NCBI GenBank assembly: GCA_900547655.1
Contig: URHQ01000048.1
Coordinates: 1 to 15,990, forward strand
Direction: 5' to 3'
DNA length: 15,990 nucleotides
Source of the DNA: an uncultured Collinsella sp.
GTDB taxonomy: Bacteria; Actinomycetota; Coriobacteriia; Coriobacteriales; Coriobacteriaceae
The position numbers and the translations under genes are program-made. Of the stretch, positions 6,808 through 13,219 are shown piece after piece (positions within the stretch are counted from its first letter, which is position 1; every line of letters starts with the position of its first letter). The notes under the pieces are model-generated. The model had not been told where the DNA came from. It made no database searches and saw only the letters and a list, made by a program, of their open reading frames with translations.

Positions 6808-7470
6808 ATGGAGGCGTTGGAGATAGGCAAGCGGCCGGTTGTGCTGTTTGATTTTGACGGCACGGTGGCAGATACGGGTCGGGCGGTGATGACCTCGACG
6901 CGCAAGACGCTTGCCACGCGCGGGTTTTCGGAGGCGCAGATGGGTGACCTGCGCCGCATGATCGGGCCGCCCCTGTGGAAGAGCTTTCGCGACTTTTATG
7001 GCTTCTCCCGCGAGGAGTCGCTTGTGGTGGCTGACGAGTACCGTGCCTTTTTTGATGAGCTGGGACCGGAAAAGTATCCCGTGTTCGATGGAATCCCCGA
7101 GCTGCTCGATGGCCTTGTCGCGCAGGGGCATCGCTTGGCCGTGGCGACGTCACGCATGGAGGCAAAGTGCATTGACATGGTGGGCGAGCTGGGGCTTTCA
7201 CAGTTTGAGGCGGTGGTTGGCATGAATCCACCGCAGGGGCGCGAGACCAAGGCCGATTCGGTTCGCGACGCGTTGGCGGCCTTGGGTGCGGCCGCGGACG
7301 ATGCCGTGATGATCGGCGATCGCTTTAACGACGTCGAGGGCGCGCACGCGATGAGCGTGCCGTGCATTGGTATCTATTCGGGCGCGGCGGCGCCGGGCGA
7401 GCACGAGGCGGCGGGTGCCGATGCAGTGGTGCACTCGGTGGCCGAGCTTGCTAAACTTTTCGCTATATAA
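6808..7470 (+). CDS. HAD-superfamily hydrolase, phosphoglycolate phosphatase-like (Gph/PpaX type)
   Basis: The product is 220 aa. HAD motif I is VLFDFDGTVAD (12-22) with nucleophile Asp15 and acid/base Asp17. Motif II is Thr114/Ser115 in AVATSR, motif III Lys148, and motif IV MIGDRFNDVEGA (168-179). A helical cap lies between motifs I and II (about 22-90), giving a type C1 enzyme of the PGP/PpaX class. Likely substrates are small phosphate esters or pyrophosphate; specificity cannot be read from sequence. ATG 6808 is used because AGGAG lies 5 nt upstream; a GTG 33 nt earlier has no site. The M20 peptidase gene starts 54 nt downstream on the same strand, so they may be cotranscribed. Confidence 0.9.
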   Translation: MEALEIGKRPVVLFDFDGTVADTGRAVMTSTRKTLATRGFSEAQMGDLRRMIGPPLWKSFRDFYGFSREESLVVADEYRAFFDELGPEKYPVFDGIPELLDGLVAQGHRLAVATSRMEAKCIDMVGELGLSQFEAVVGMNPPQGRETKADSVRDALAALGAAADDAVMIGDRFNDVEGAHAMSVPCIGIYSGAAAPGEHEAAGADAVVHSVAELAKLFAI

Positions 7471-7480
7471 GTATGTGATG

Positions 7481-7506
7481 TGAGGGACGGGCGTACCCGT
7501 CGCTCA
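7481..7506 (+). promoter_or_regulatory. Hairpin just upstream of the M20 gene, with leader motif copy 2
   Basis: TGAG-g-GACGGG (7481-7491) pairs with CCCGTC-g-CTCA (7496-7506) around CGTA, with one mismatch. It lies between the HAD stop and the AAGGAGG site of the M20 gene. Positions 7489-7503 (GGGCGTACCCGTCGC) match the SDR leader at 788-802 in 14 of 15 bases. There is no T-run, so a role in translation or mRNA stability is more likely than termination. Confidence 0.45.
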
Positions 7507-7524
7507 TTGGTAAGGAGGTCGTCC

Positions 7525-8961
7525 ATGAATCAGGTGGAGCAGAGCGTTACCGAGTATGTCGACGAGGTCTGGGAAGATGTTGTCGCCGATATCGAACAAC
7601 TGGTGAGCTATCCGTCCGTGGCCGTTGCTGCCAATGCAGAGCCCGGTGCGCCGTTTGGCCGCCCGGTCCGTGATGCGCTCGATTGCGCGCTCGGCATTGC
7701 GCAAAAACTCGGCTACCAGACGAGCGACGACGAGGGCTATGTGGGCATTGCCGATATCCCGGGTCGCGGCGACAAGCAGCTCGCGACCATCTGCCACGTG
7801 GACGTGGTGCCCGCCGGCCCCGGCTGGAACACCGACCCGTTTGCGATGGAGCGTCGCGAGGGCTGGCTGCTCGGCCGTGGCGTGATCGACGACAAGGGCC
7901 CGGCGGTGTTGTCGCTTTATGCCGGCGCGTACCTGCTCAAGCACGGCATTGTGCCGCGCTATACCTTCCGCGCGCTGCTGGGCTGCGATGAGGAAGTGGG
8001 CATGTCCGACGTTCACCATTATCTGGAGAACCACGCAGACCCCGACTTTCTGTTTACGCCCGATGCCGAGTTCCCGGTCTGCAATGCCGAGAAGGGCCAG
8101 TTTGGGGCGACGTTTGTGAGCCCCAAGATCGATGGAGGGCGCATCGTGTCGTGGGGCGGCTCCGAGGCGAGCAATGCCATTCCGTCGCAGTCCATCTGCG
8201 AGCTCGCGATTGCCGCCGATGAGCTGCCGGCGCCGGTCGAGAACGCCGATCGCCTTGAGATCACGACACTCGATAACGGGCATGCGCAGATTTTTGCCCA
8301 CGGCATTGGCGGTCATGCCTCGATGCCCGAGGGGACGATCAATGCCGTCGGCCTGATCGTGGCGTATCTGCGCGAGGCCGAGGACGCGTTTGGTGCACGC
8401 GACGAGCGCCTGCTGACGCCTGCCGAGCACGAGTTCGTCAAGTTCCTGGCCTTTGTGCATGCGGATGCCTATGGCCGCGGCCTGGGTATCGATGCGACGA
8501 GTCCGGCGTTTGGCCAGCTTACCTGCAACGCTGGCGTCATCCGCGTGGCGGATGGCCATATTGAGCAGGTCATCGACGTCCGCTTCCCCGATAGCACCAG
8601 TGCCGATACCATCCGCGAGCAGCTCGAGCCGCTCGTGGGCCGTTTTGGCGTGACGTGCCAGCTGGGTCGCGCTAAGGTGCCGTTCTCGGTGTCTGCCGAC
8701 GATCCGGCCGTGAAGGCGCTTATCGATACCTATAACGAGTTTACGGGCAAGCATGCTGAGCCCTTTGCCATGGGCGGCGGCACGTACGCACGCAACTTTG
8801 CCCGCGCCGTCTCGTTTGGCCCCGAGGAGACTGGCCTGGAGTTGCCCGCATGGGGCGGCCAGATGCACGGCCCCAACGAGTGTGCCAGCGAAGAACAGCT
8901 CAAGCAGGCGCTCAAGATTTACATCGTGGCGATCCTTCGTCTCAACGAACTGGAACTGTAG
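7525..8961 (+). CDS. M20-family metallodipeptidase (PepV/Sapep type)
   Basis: The product is 478 aa, typical for the PepV/Sapep branch of M20 zinc peptidases, which release amino acids from dipeptides in the cytosol. The metal site is clear: His91 and Asp93 in CHVDVVPAG, bridging Asp122 in GRGVIDDKGP, Glu156/Glu157 in CDEEVG, Asp180 in TPDAEFP and His448 in QMHGPNE. GWNTDPF at 100-106 is also typical. The dimerisation/lid domain falls at about 190-380, with HGIGGHASMPEG (259-270) inside it. ATG 7525 has AAGGAGGT 5 nt upstream; a frame start 45 nt earlier adds an Arg-rich stretch and is rejected. The gene follows the HAD phosphatase closely and is ended by a foldback and a true terminator. Confidence 0.93.
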   Translation: MNQVEQSVTEYVDEVWEDVVADIEQLVSYPSVAVAANAEPGAPFGRPVRDALDCALGIAQKLGYQTSDDEGYVGIADIPGRGDKQLATICHVDVVPAGPGWNTDPFAMERREGWLLGRGVIDDKGPAVLSLYAGAYLLKHGIVPRYTFRALLGCDEEVGMSDVHHYLENHADPDFLFTPDAEFPVCNAEKGQFGATFVSPKIDGGRIVSWGGSEASNAIPSQSICELAIAADELPAPVENADRLEITTLDNGHAQIFAHGIGGHASMPEGTINAVGLIVAYLREAEDAFGARDERLLTPAEHEFVKFLAFVHADAYGRGLGIDATSPAFGQLTCNAGVIRVADGHIEQVIDVRFPDSTSADTIREQLEPLVGRFGVTCQLGRAKVPFSVSADDPAVKALIDTYNEFTGKHAEPFAMGGGTYARNFARAVSFGPEETGLELPAWGGQMHGPNECASEEQLKQALKIYIVAILRLNELEL

Positions 8962-8964
8962 GGC

Positions 8965-9057
8965 TTCCCCAGGCACCCGACCTTGCCCCTCAAACCGTCG
9001 CTTGCGTACCAAAGTACGCGGCGCTCCTCTTTCGGGGCAATCTCGGGCACCTGGGAA
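8965..9057. repeat. ~95-nt nested foldback after the M20 gene
   Basis: TTCCCCAGG at 8965, then CCCGA and TTGCCCC on the left, pair in order with GGGGCAA, CGGGC and CCTGGGAA on the right (to 9057), with short mismatched gaps. The centre is a perfect GCGTAC-CAAA-GTACGC hairpin (9004-9019). It begins 4 nt after the stop codon. It resembles the 1665-1763 element in size, nesting and A-rich central loop, but not in arm sequence. It has no T-run of its own. Confidence 0.55.
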
Positions 9058-9094
9058 ACCCCTATATCCTGCTTGGATACAAACTTGCATTACG

Positions 9095-9121
9095 AGCCCG
9101 GTGCTTCGGCCCGGGCTTTTT
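9095..9121 (+). terminator. Intrinsic terminator of the HAD-M20 unit
   Basis: AGCCCGG (9095-9101) pairs with CCGGGCT (9111-9117) around a 9-nt loop and runs into five T (9117-9121). This is a canonical rho-independent terminator. It lies about 230 bp before pstS and separates the two transcription units. Confidence 0.85.
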
Positions 9122-9350
9122 CTGTTGCGGTGGGGTAGTCATTGGGGACGTTCCTTTGGTGTAAAAGGTGCGCCATGTTCGGCGCTGGATTGTTATCCGT
9201 TTGTAAAGGCTGGGCAGAGCTTGCGGTAAGGGTCTATCAATAGCCCGTAAGAAACCGCAGATAAGGCGGTCGTCGCCCGCTCGAGGCCGTATCTTTCCAA
9301 ACAGCAAAGCGGGCAGGGTGCCCGCGAGTCGCATGTATGAAAGGAAGATC
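9122..9350 (+). promoter_or_regulatory. Structured leader upstream of pstS
   Basis: There is no gene here and I find no convincing promoter hexamers or PHO box. The 3' half holds overlapping stems. TGCGGT (9222-9227) can pair with ACCGCA (9254-9259), with an inner GGG-t-CTAT/ATAG-CCC. ACCGC (9254-9258) can instead pair with GCGGT (9266-9270). GCCCGC (9275-9280) can pair with GCGGGC (9309-9314), which can instead pair with GCCCGC (9320-9325), 25 nt before the ATG. The 5' part carries GTTGCGGTGGGGTAG and TTGGGGACG, sequences shared with hairpins elsewhere in the window. Confidence 0.4.
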
Positions 9351-10292
9351 ATGCTCGATCAGGCTTATTCTCGTCGTCAGTTCCTCGGCCTCGCTGGTGG
9401 TCTTGCCAGCTTTGTGGGCCTCGGCCTCGTTGGCTGCGGCGGCGCAGGCGCTTCCAACGCTGCCGACAAGGGCAGCGCCGCTGCCGCTGCCGAGTCCGTC
9501 GCCGGCGAGGTGACCTACGACGGCGCCTCCTCGTTCCAGGCTCTCGTCGAGGCTGCTGCCGAGAAGTTCATGGACGCCAACCCGGACGTCTCCATCTCCG
9601 GTTCGGGCAACGGTTCGGGTAAGGGCCTGACCGCCGTTGCCGCCGGCACCGTCACCATCGGTAACTCCGACGTCTTTGCCGAGACCAAGCTCGAGGCCGA
9701 CCAGGTCAAGAACCTCGTCGATCACGAGGTCGCCGTCGTGGGCATGGGCCCCGTCGTCTCCAAGAACGTGACAGTCGACGACCTGACCCTCGAGCAGCTC
9801 AAGGGCATCTTCTCCGGCCAGATCACCAACTGGAAGGAGGTCGGCGGCGACGACGCCACCATCGTCGTCCTCAACCGTAAGGCCGGCTCCGGCACCCGCG
9901 CCACCTTCGAGGCTGCCGTCTTTGGCGACGAGGCAGTCGACTTTAAGGGCGATGCCGAACTCGACAAGTCCGGCGATGTCCAGACTCAGATGTCCAGCAC
10001 CGACAACGCCATCTCTTACCTCGACTTCTCGCACTTCGATGACTCCAAGTTCAACGCCATCATGGTCGAGGGCGTCGAGCCCAAGAGCACAAACGTCACC
10101 GACGACTCCTTCAAGATCTGGGCGACCGAGCACATGTACTGCGCTAAGGACGCCGACGAGGCCACCAAGGCCTTCCTGGAGTTCATGCTTTCCGACGACG
10201 TCCAGGGCAAGCTCGTCGAGGAGCAGGGCTTTATTCCCGTCTCTGCCATGAAGGTCGTCAAGGACGCCAGTGGCAAGGTCTCCGCTAAATAA
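9351..10292 (+). CDS. pstS: Phosphate-binding lipoprotein of the Pst transporter
   Basis: The product is 313 aa. It captures inorganic phosphate outside the membrane and delivers it to PstC/PstA. The N-terminus YSRRQFLGL (6-14) fits a twin-arginine (Tat) signal, followed by a hydrophobic stretch and the lipobox LVGC with Cys29, so it is probably exported folded and then lipidated. A Gly/Ala-rich linker follows. Phosphate-contact segments typical of PstS are SGSGNGSGKGLTAV (82-95) and NRKAGSGTRATFE (175-187), with ISYLDFS (221-227) in the second lobe. ATG 9351 has AAGGA 5 nt upstream; a GTG 33 nt earlier would put extra residues before the signal. It is the first gene of pstSCAB, 25 nt before pstC. 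Phosphate starvation control is expected from the family but not visible. Confidence 0.94.
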   Translation: MLDQAYSRRQFLGLAGGLASFVGLGLVGCGGAGASNAADKGSAAAAAESVAGEVTYDGASSFQALVEAAAEKFMDANPDVSISGSGNGSGKGLTAVAAGTVTIGNSDVFAETKLEADQVKNLVDHEVAVVGMGPVVSKNVTVDDLTLEQLKGIFSGQITNWKEVGGDDATIVVLNRKAGSGTRATFEAAVFGDEAVDFKGDAELDKSGDVQTQMSSTDNAISYLDFSHFDDSKFNAIMVEGVEPKSTNVTDDSFKIWATEHMYCAKDADEATKAFLEFMLSDDVQGKLVEEQGFIPVSAMKVVKDASGKVSAK

Positions 10293-10317
10293 GTAATCGC
10301 CCCCGGAAAGGTTTGCA

Positions 10318-11226
10318 ATGGCAAAACAGCTGCCAAAGCGCGAGCTTGAGAACGTGGGCCTGGGCGTCACGGGTGCGTGCGTAGCGCTCGTGACGCTTGT
10401 CGTTGCCGCGCTCATCTTTATGGTCGCCCAAAAGGGCCTCTCGGCTTTTCTCAAGGACGGCGTCTCGATCGTCGAGTTTTTTACCGGTACCAAGTGGGAC
10501 CTGGCCAACACGGCCGAAAACGGCCTGCCCTACACTGGCGCCCTGCCCCTGATCGTCACCTCGTTTGCGGTCATGGTGCTCTCCACACTCATCGCACTGC
10601 CCATCGCCATCGGCTCTGCCATCTTTGCAGTCGAGATTCAGCCTAAGTTTGGCTCCAAGGTTTTTCAGCCGCTCATTGAGCTTTTGACCGGTATTCCCTC
10701 GGTCGTCTTTGGCCTGATCGGCTTTCACGTGGTCGTCGGCCTTATGAAGAGCGTTTTCCACGTGAGCACGGGTCTGGGTATCCTTCCCGGCGCCATCGTG
10801 CTGGCCGTCATGATTCTGCCGACCATGACCACGCTTTCGGTCGATGGTCTGCGCGCCGTGCCCGACAGCTACCGTCAGGGCTCGCTCGCGCTGGGCTACA
10901 CCCGCTGGCAGACCATCTGGCACGTGGTGCTCAAGTCCGCCATGCCGTCGCTCATGACCGCAGTCATCCTTGGCATGACCCGCGCCTTTGGCGAAACGCT
11001 CGCCGTGCGCATGGTTATCGGCGGCATCGAGGCCATGCCGACGTCGCTGCTGTCGCCGGCGTCCACCATTACCACCACGCTCACCACATCCATGGCGGTC
11101 TATGCCGAGGGCTCGGCCCAGGACGATGTTCTGTGGGCGCTCGGTCTGCTGCTGATGGGCATGAGCCTCATCTTTATCCTGATCATCCACCTTATCGGCC
11201 GCAAGGGGGCGAAGGCTCGTGGCTAG
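10318..11226 (+). CDS. pstC: Phosphate ABC transporter permease PstC
   Basis: The product is 302 aa and is one of the two membrane subunits of the PstSCAB importer. Six hydrophobic segments are seen, roughly at 15-37, 76-105, 117-141, 155-172, 209-228 and 271-294. The cytoplasmic EAA loop reads SYRQGSLALGYTRWQTIWHV (184-203), which docks on PstB. PLIELLTGIPSVVFGLIGF (118-136) and TRAFGETLAV (221-230) are well-conserved PstC segments. GGAAAGG lies 6 nt before the ATG. The gene follows pstS by 25 nt, and its last 8 nt overlap the start of pstA. Confidence 0.95.
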   Translation: MAKQLPKRELENVGLGVTGACVALVTLVVAALIFMVAQKGLSAFLKDGVSIVEFFTGTKWDLANTAENGLPYTGALPLIVTSFAVMVLSTLIALPIAIGSAIFAVEIQPKFGSKVFQPLIELLTGIPSVVFGLIGFHVVVGLMKSVFHVSTGLGILPGAIVLAVMILPTMTTLSVDGLRAVPDSYRQGSLALGYTRWQTIWHVVLKSAMPSLMTAVILGMTRAFGETLAVRMVIGGIEAMPTSLLSPASTITTTLTTSMAVYAEGSAQDDVLWALGLLLMGMSLIFILIIHLIGRKGAKARG

Positions 11227-12145
11227 CACGCGCATCCATATCGACGAGGCGAGACTCGGGCGTGTCCAAAAGCAGGACCGCATCGCCACGGGCGTGCTGA
11301 CGGTGATTGTCGCCATCGTCATGCTCATCGTCGTCTCCATGGTGGCCTACATCCTGTTCGAGGGCATCTCGACGCTGTTCCAGCCGGGCTTTCTCACGCA
11401 ACCCGCACGCGCCAACGGAATGCAGGGCGGCGTGCTCTACCAGCTGTTCGATTCGTTCTATCTGCTGCTGATCACCTTAGGTATCTCGGTGCCTATCAGC
11501 CTGGGCGGCGCGGTCTTCCTGGTTGAGTATGCGCCGGACGGCCCCATCCGCGACATCGCCTCCACCGCCATCGAGACGCGGTCCTCGCTGCCTTCCATCG
11601 TCGTCGGCATGTTCGGCTTTCTAGTGTTCTCGGTGCAGCTGGGCTGGAAGTACTCCATCATCTCCGGCGCCGTCGCGCTCACCATGTTCAACATCCCCAT
11701 CCTGGTGCGCGTGATTCAGCAGGCGCTCGAGGACGTGCCGCAGGCCCAGCGCGATGCGTGCCTGGCCATGGGCCTCACTCGCTGGGAGGCCACGCTGCAC
11801 ATCCTGATCCCCGAGGCCATGCCTGCCATCGTGACGGGCATCGTGCTTTCGGCCGGCCGCGTGTTTGGCGAGGCCGCAGCATTGCTCTTTACCTCGGGCA
11901 TGAGCTCGCCGGTCCGCCTCAACTTCTTGAGCTTTAACCTGTCGAGCCCCACCTGCGCCTGGAACGTGTTCCGTCCCGGTGAGTCGCTCGCCGTGCACAT
12001 CTACAAGATCTATGGCGAGGGCAGCCCCGAGGCCCAACAGATCGTTTGGGGCACCGCGGCACTGCTGATGATCTGCGTACTGCTGTTTAACGTAGTCGCC
12101 CGTATCGTGGGCAAGCAACTGGCAAGGAAGATGACGGCCGAATGA
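11219..12145 (+). CDS. pstA: Phosphate ABC transporter permease PstA
   Basis: The product is 308 aa and is the second permease subunit, paired with PstC. Membrane segments lie near 23-47, 76-102, 122-140, 145-166, 199-222 and 277-297. The EAA loop is VPQAQRDACLAMGLTRWEAT (173-192), followed by LHILIPEAMPAIVTGIVL. ETRSSLPSIVVGMFGFLVF (119-137) is a typical PstA block. The start is a GTG at 11219 inside the last codons of pstC (8-nt overlap), with GGGGGCGAAGG upstream. The next in-frame Met falls inside the first membrane segment, so the GTG is preferred and translation is probably coupled to pstC. The gene overlaps pstB by 4 nt. Confidence 0.94.
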   Translation: MASTRIHIDEARLGRVQKQDRIATGVLTVIVAIVMLIVVSMVAYILFEGISTLFQPGFLTQPARANGMQGGVLYQLFDSFYLLLITLGISVPISLGGAVFLVEYAPDGPIRDIASTAIETRSSLPSIVVGMFGFLVFSVQLGWKYSIISGAVALTMFNIPILVRVIQQALEDVPQAQRDACLAMGLTRWEATLHILIPEAMPAIVTGIVLSAGRVFGEAAALLFTSGMSSPVRLNFLSFNLSSPTCAWNVFRPGESLAVHIYKIYGEGSPEAQQIVWGTAALLMICVLLFNVVARIVGKQLARKMTAE

Positions 12146-13014
12146 GCGAGATGAATGCAACGCCCGCAACCGAGGCGGCCACGTCCGAGACCCAGGACTT
12201 TCTGTCGAGCGTGGGGGAGAGCGAGAAGCGCGTGCGCGTGAGCGGCAAGGCCGTGAGCGACGAGGTCGTGCTCTCCGCCAAGGACGTCAACGTGTACTAT
12301 GGCGACCACCATGCGCTGCGCAATACGTCGCTCGACTTCCATAAGGGTGAGATCACGGCGCTCATCGGGCCTTCGGGCTGCGGCAAGTCGACCTTCTTGC
12401 GTAGCCTCAATCTCATGAACCGCGAGATTCGCGGCTGTCGCGTGGAGGGCGAGATTAACTACCGCGGCCGCAACGTGAACACCAAGACCGAGAACACCTA
12501 CGAGCTGCGTCGTTCCATCGGCATGGTGTTCCAGCAGCCCAATCCGTTCCGCAAGTCCATTCGCGACAACATCACGTTTGCGCCCAAGCGCCACGGCATC
12601 ACCGACCGCGACGAGCTCGATCGCATGGTCGAGGAAAGCTTGCGTGGTGCCGCGCTGTGGGACGAGGTCAAGGACAAGCTCGACAAGAGCGCCTACGCGC
12701 TTTCGGGCGGCCAACAGCAGCGCCTGTGCATCGCGCGCACGCTCGCGCTCAACCCCGACGTGATCCTGTTTGACGAGCCCTGCTCGGCGCTCGACCCCAT
12801 CTCGACGTTGGCGATCGAGGACCTGATGTCGTCGATCGTTGCCGACCGTGCCATCGTCATCGTGACGCACAACATGGAGCAGGCGTCGCGCGTGTCCAAC
12901 CGCACGGCGTTCTTCTACATGGGCGATATGGTCGAGTACGACGAGACCGACGAGATTTTCCAACGGCCCAAGGATAAGCGGCTGAATGATTACCTCACCG
13001 GCATGTTCTCCTAG
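12142..13014 (+). CDS. pstB: Phosphate ABC transporter ATPase PstB
   Basis: The product is 290 aa and is the ATPase that powers phosphate import. Walker A is GPSGCGKST (76-84), the Q-loop is VFQQPNPF (129-136), the signature LSGGQQQR (187-194), Walker B VILFDEP (207-213) with Glu212, and the switch His243 lies in VTHNM. NPFRKSIRDNITFAPKRHG and LFDEPCSALDPI are typical of PstB. About 42 N-terminal residues, hydrophilic and Glu/Ser/Thr-rich, precede the ABC domain and make it longer than the usual ~250 aa. The start ATG overlaps the pstA stop (ATGA), so it is translationally coupled. No phoU follows; the operon ends at a strong terminator. Confidence 0.96.
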   Translation: MSEMNATPATEAATSETQDFLSSVGESEKRVRVSGKAVSDEVVLSAKDVNVYYGDHHALRNTSLDFHKGEITALIGPSGCGKSTFLRSLNLMNREIRGCRVEGEINYRGRNVNTKTENTYELRRSIGMVFQQPNPFRKSIRDNITFAPKRHGITDRDELDRMVEESLRGAALWDEVKDKLDKSAYALSGGQQQRLCIARTLALNPDVILFDEPCSALDPISTLAIEDLMSSIVADRAIVIVTHNMEQASRVSNRTAFFYMGDMVEYDETDEIFQRPKDKRLNDYLTGMFS

Positions 13015-13032
13015 TCCGGGACATGCTTGAGG

Positions 13033-13058
13033 CCCGCGGCGGCCACGGTTGCCGCGGG
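13033..13058 (+). repeat. 8-bp GC hairpin after pstB
   Basis: CCCGCGGC (13033-13040) and GCCGCGGG (13051-13058) form a perfect stem around a 10-nt loop, 19 nt after the pstB stop. There is no T-run. It lies just before the true terminator and may protect the mRNA 3' end. Confidence 0.5.
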
Positions 13059-13070
13059 ACTGATTGGAGA

Positions 13071-13107
13071 GGCGGGTCATCTCTTGCGGGGGATGGCCCG
13101 CCTTTTT
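13071..13107 (+). terminator. Intrinsic terminator of pstSCAB
   Basis: GGCGGGTCATC (13071-13081) pairs with GATGGCCCGCC (13092-13102), 11 bp with one T-G wobble, around a 10-nt loop and followed by TTTTT (13103-13107). This closes the pst operon about 55 nt after pstB. Confidence 0.85.
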
Positions 13108-13124
13108 GCTCTGTGACCGAAACG

Positions 13125-13159
13125 ACCACCACAAAGGGGACAGGCACCTTCGTGGTGGT
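13125..13159. repeat. GGGGAC-core hairpin between pstB and the ABC-F gene
   Basis: ACCACCAC (13125-13132) pairs with GTGGTGGT (13152-13159), with AAG/CTT continuing inward and GGGGACAGGCACC in the loop region. The same GGGGAC core is found in other intergenic hairpins of this window. It may be a dispersed palindromic element and could influence the downstream promoter. Confidence 0.5.
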
Positions 13160-13175
13160 TTGGGGTGGGGCTCGC

Positions 13176-13184
13176 TGCTATCAT
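13176..13184 (+). promoter_or_regulatory. Extended -10 promoter candidate for the ABC-F gene
   Basis: TGC-TATCAT fits an extended -10 element (TGn before the hexamer), 35 nt before the ATG. No good -35 stands at normal spacing, as is usual for extended -10 promoters. It lies just after the GGGGAC hairpin and the pst terminator, so a new transcript is expected here. Confidence 0.4.
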
Positions 13185-13219
13185 GGACAACGTTGAATAT
13201 CTACGAAGGAGCAGGGCAT

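Noticed and set aside
7461..7470. TATATAA as a -10 box for the M20 gene
   Set aside because: It lies over the last codons of the HAD gene and no -35 stands at proper spacing, so cotranscription is simpler.
7504..9090. 528-codon minus-strand frame opposite the M20 peptidase
   Set aside because: It is a long antisense frame typical of GC-rich codon bias, with no domain, while the plus strand encodes a complete zinc-site peptidase. The same applies to the antisense frames at 9237-10511, 10285-11340, 12010-13134 and 13712-15292.
13064..13219. 52-residue N-terminal extension of the ABC-F protein
   Set aside because: It crosses the pst terminator and the GGGGAC hairpin. The family starts at ATG 13220, which has a good AAGGAG site.
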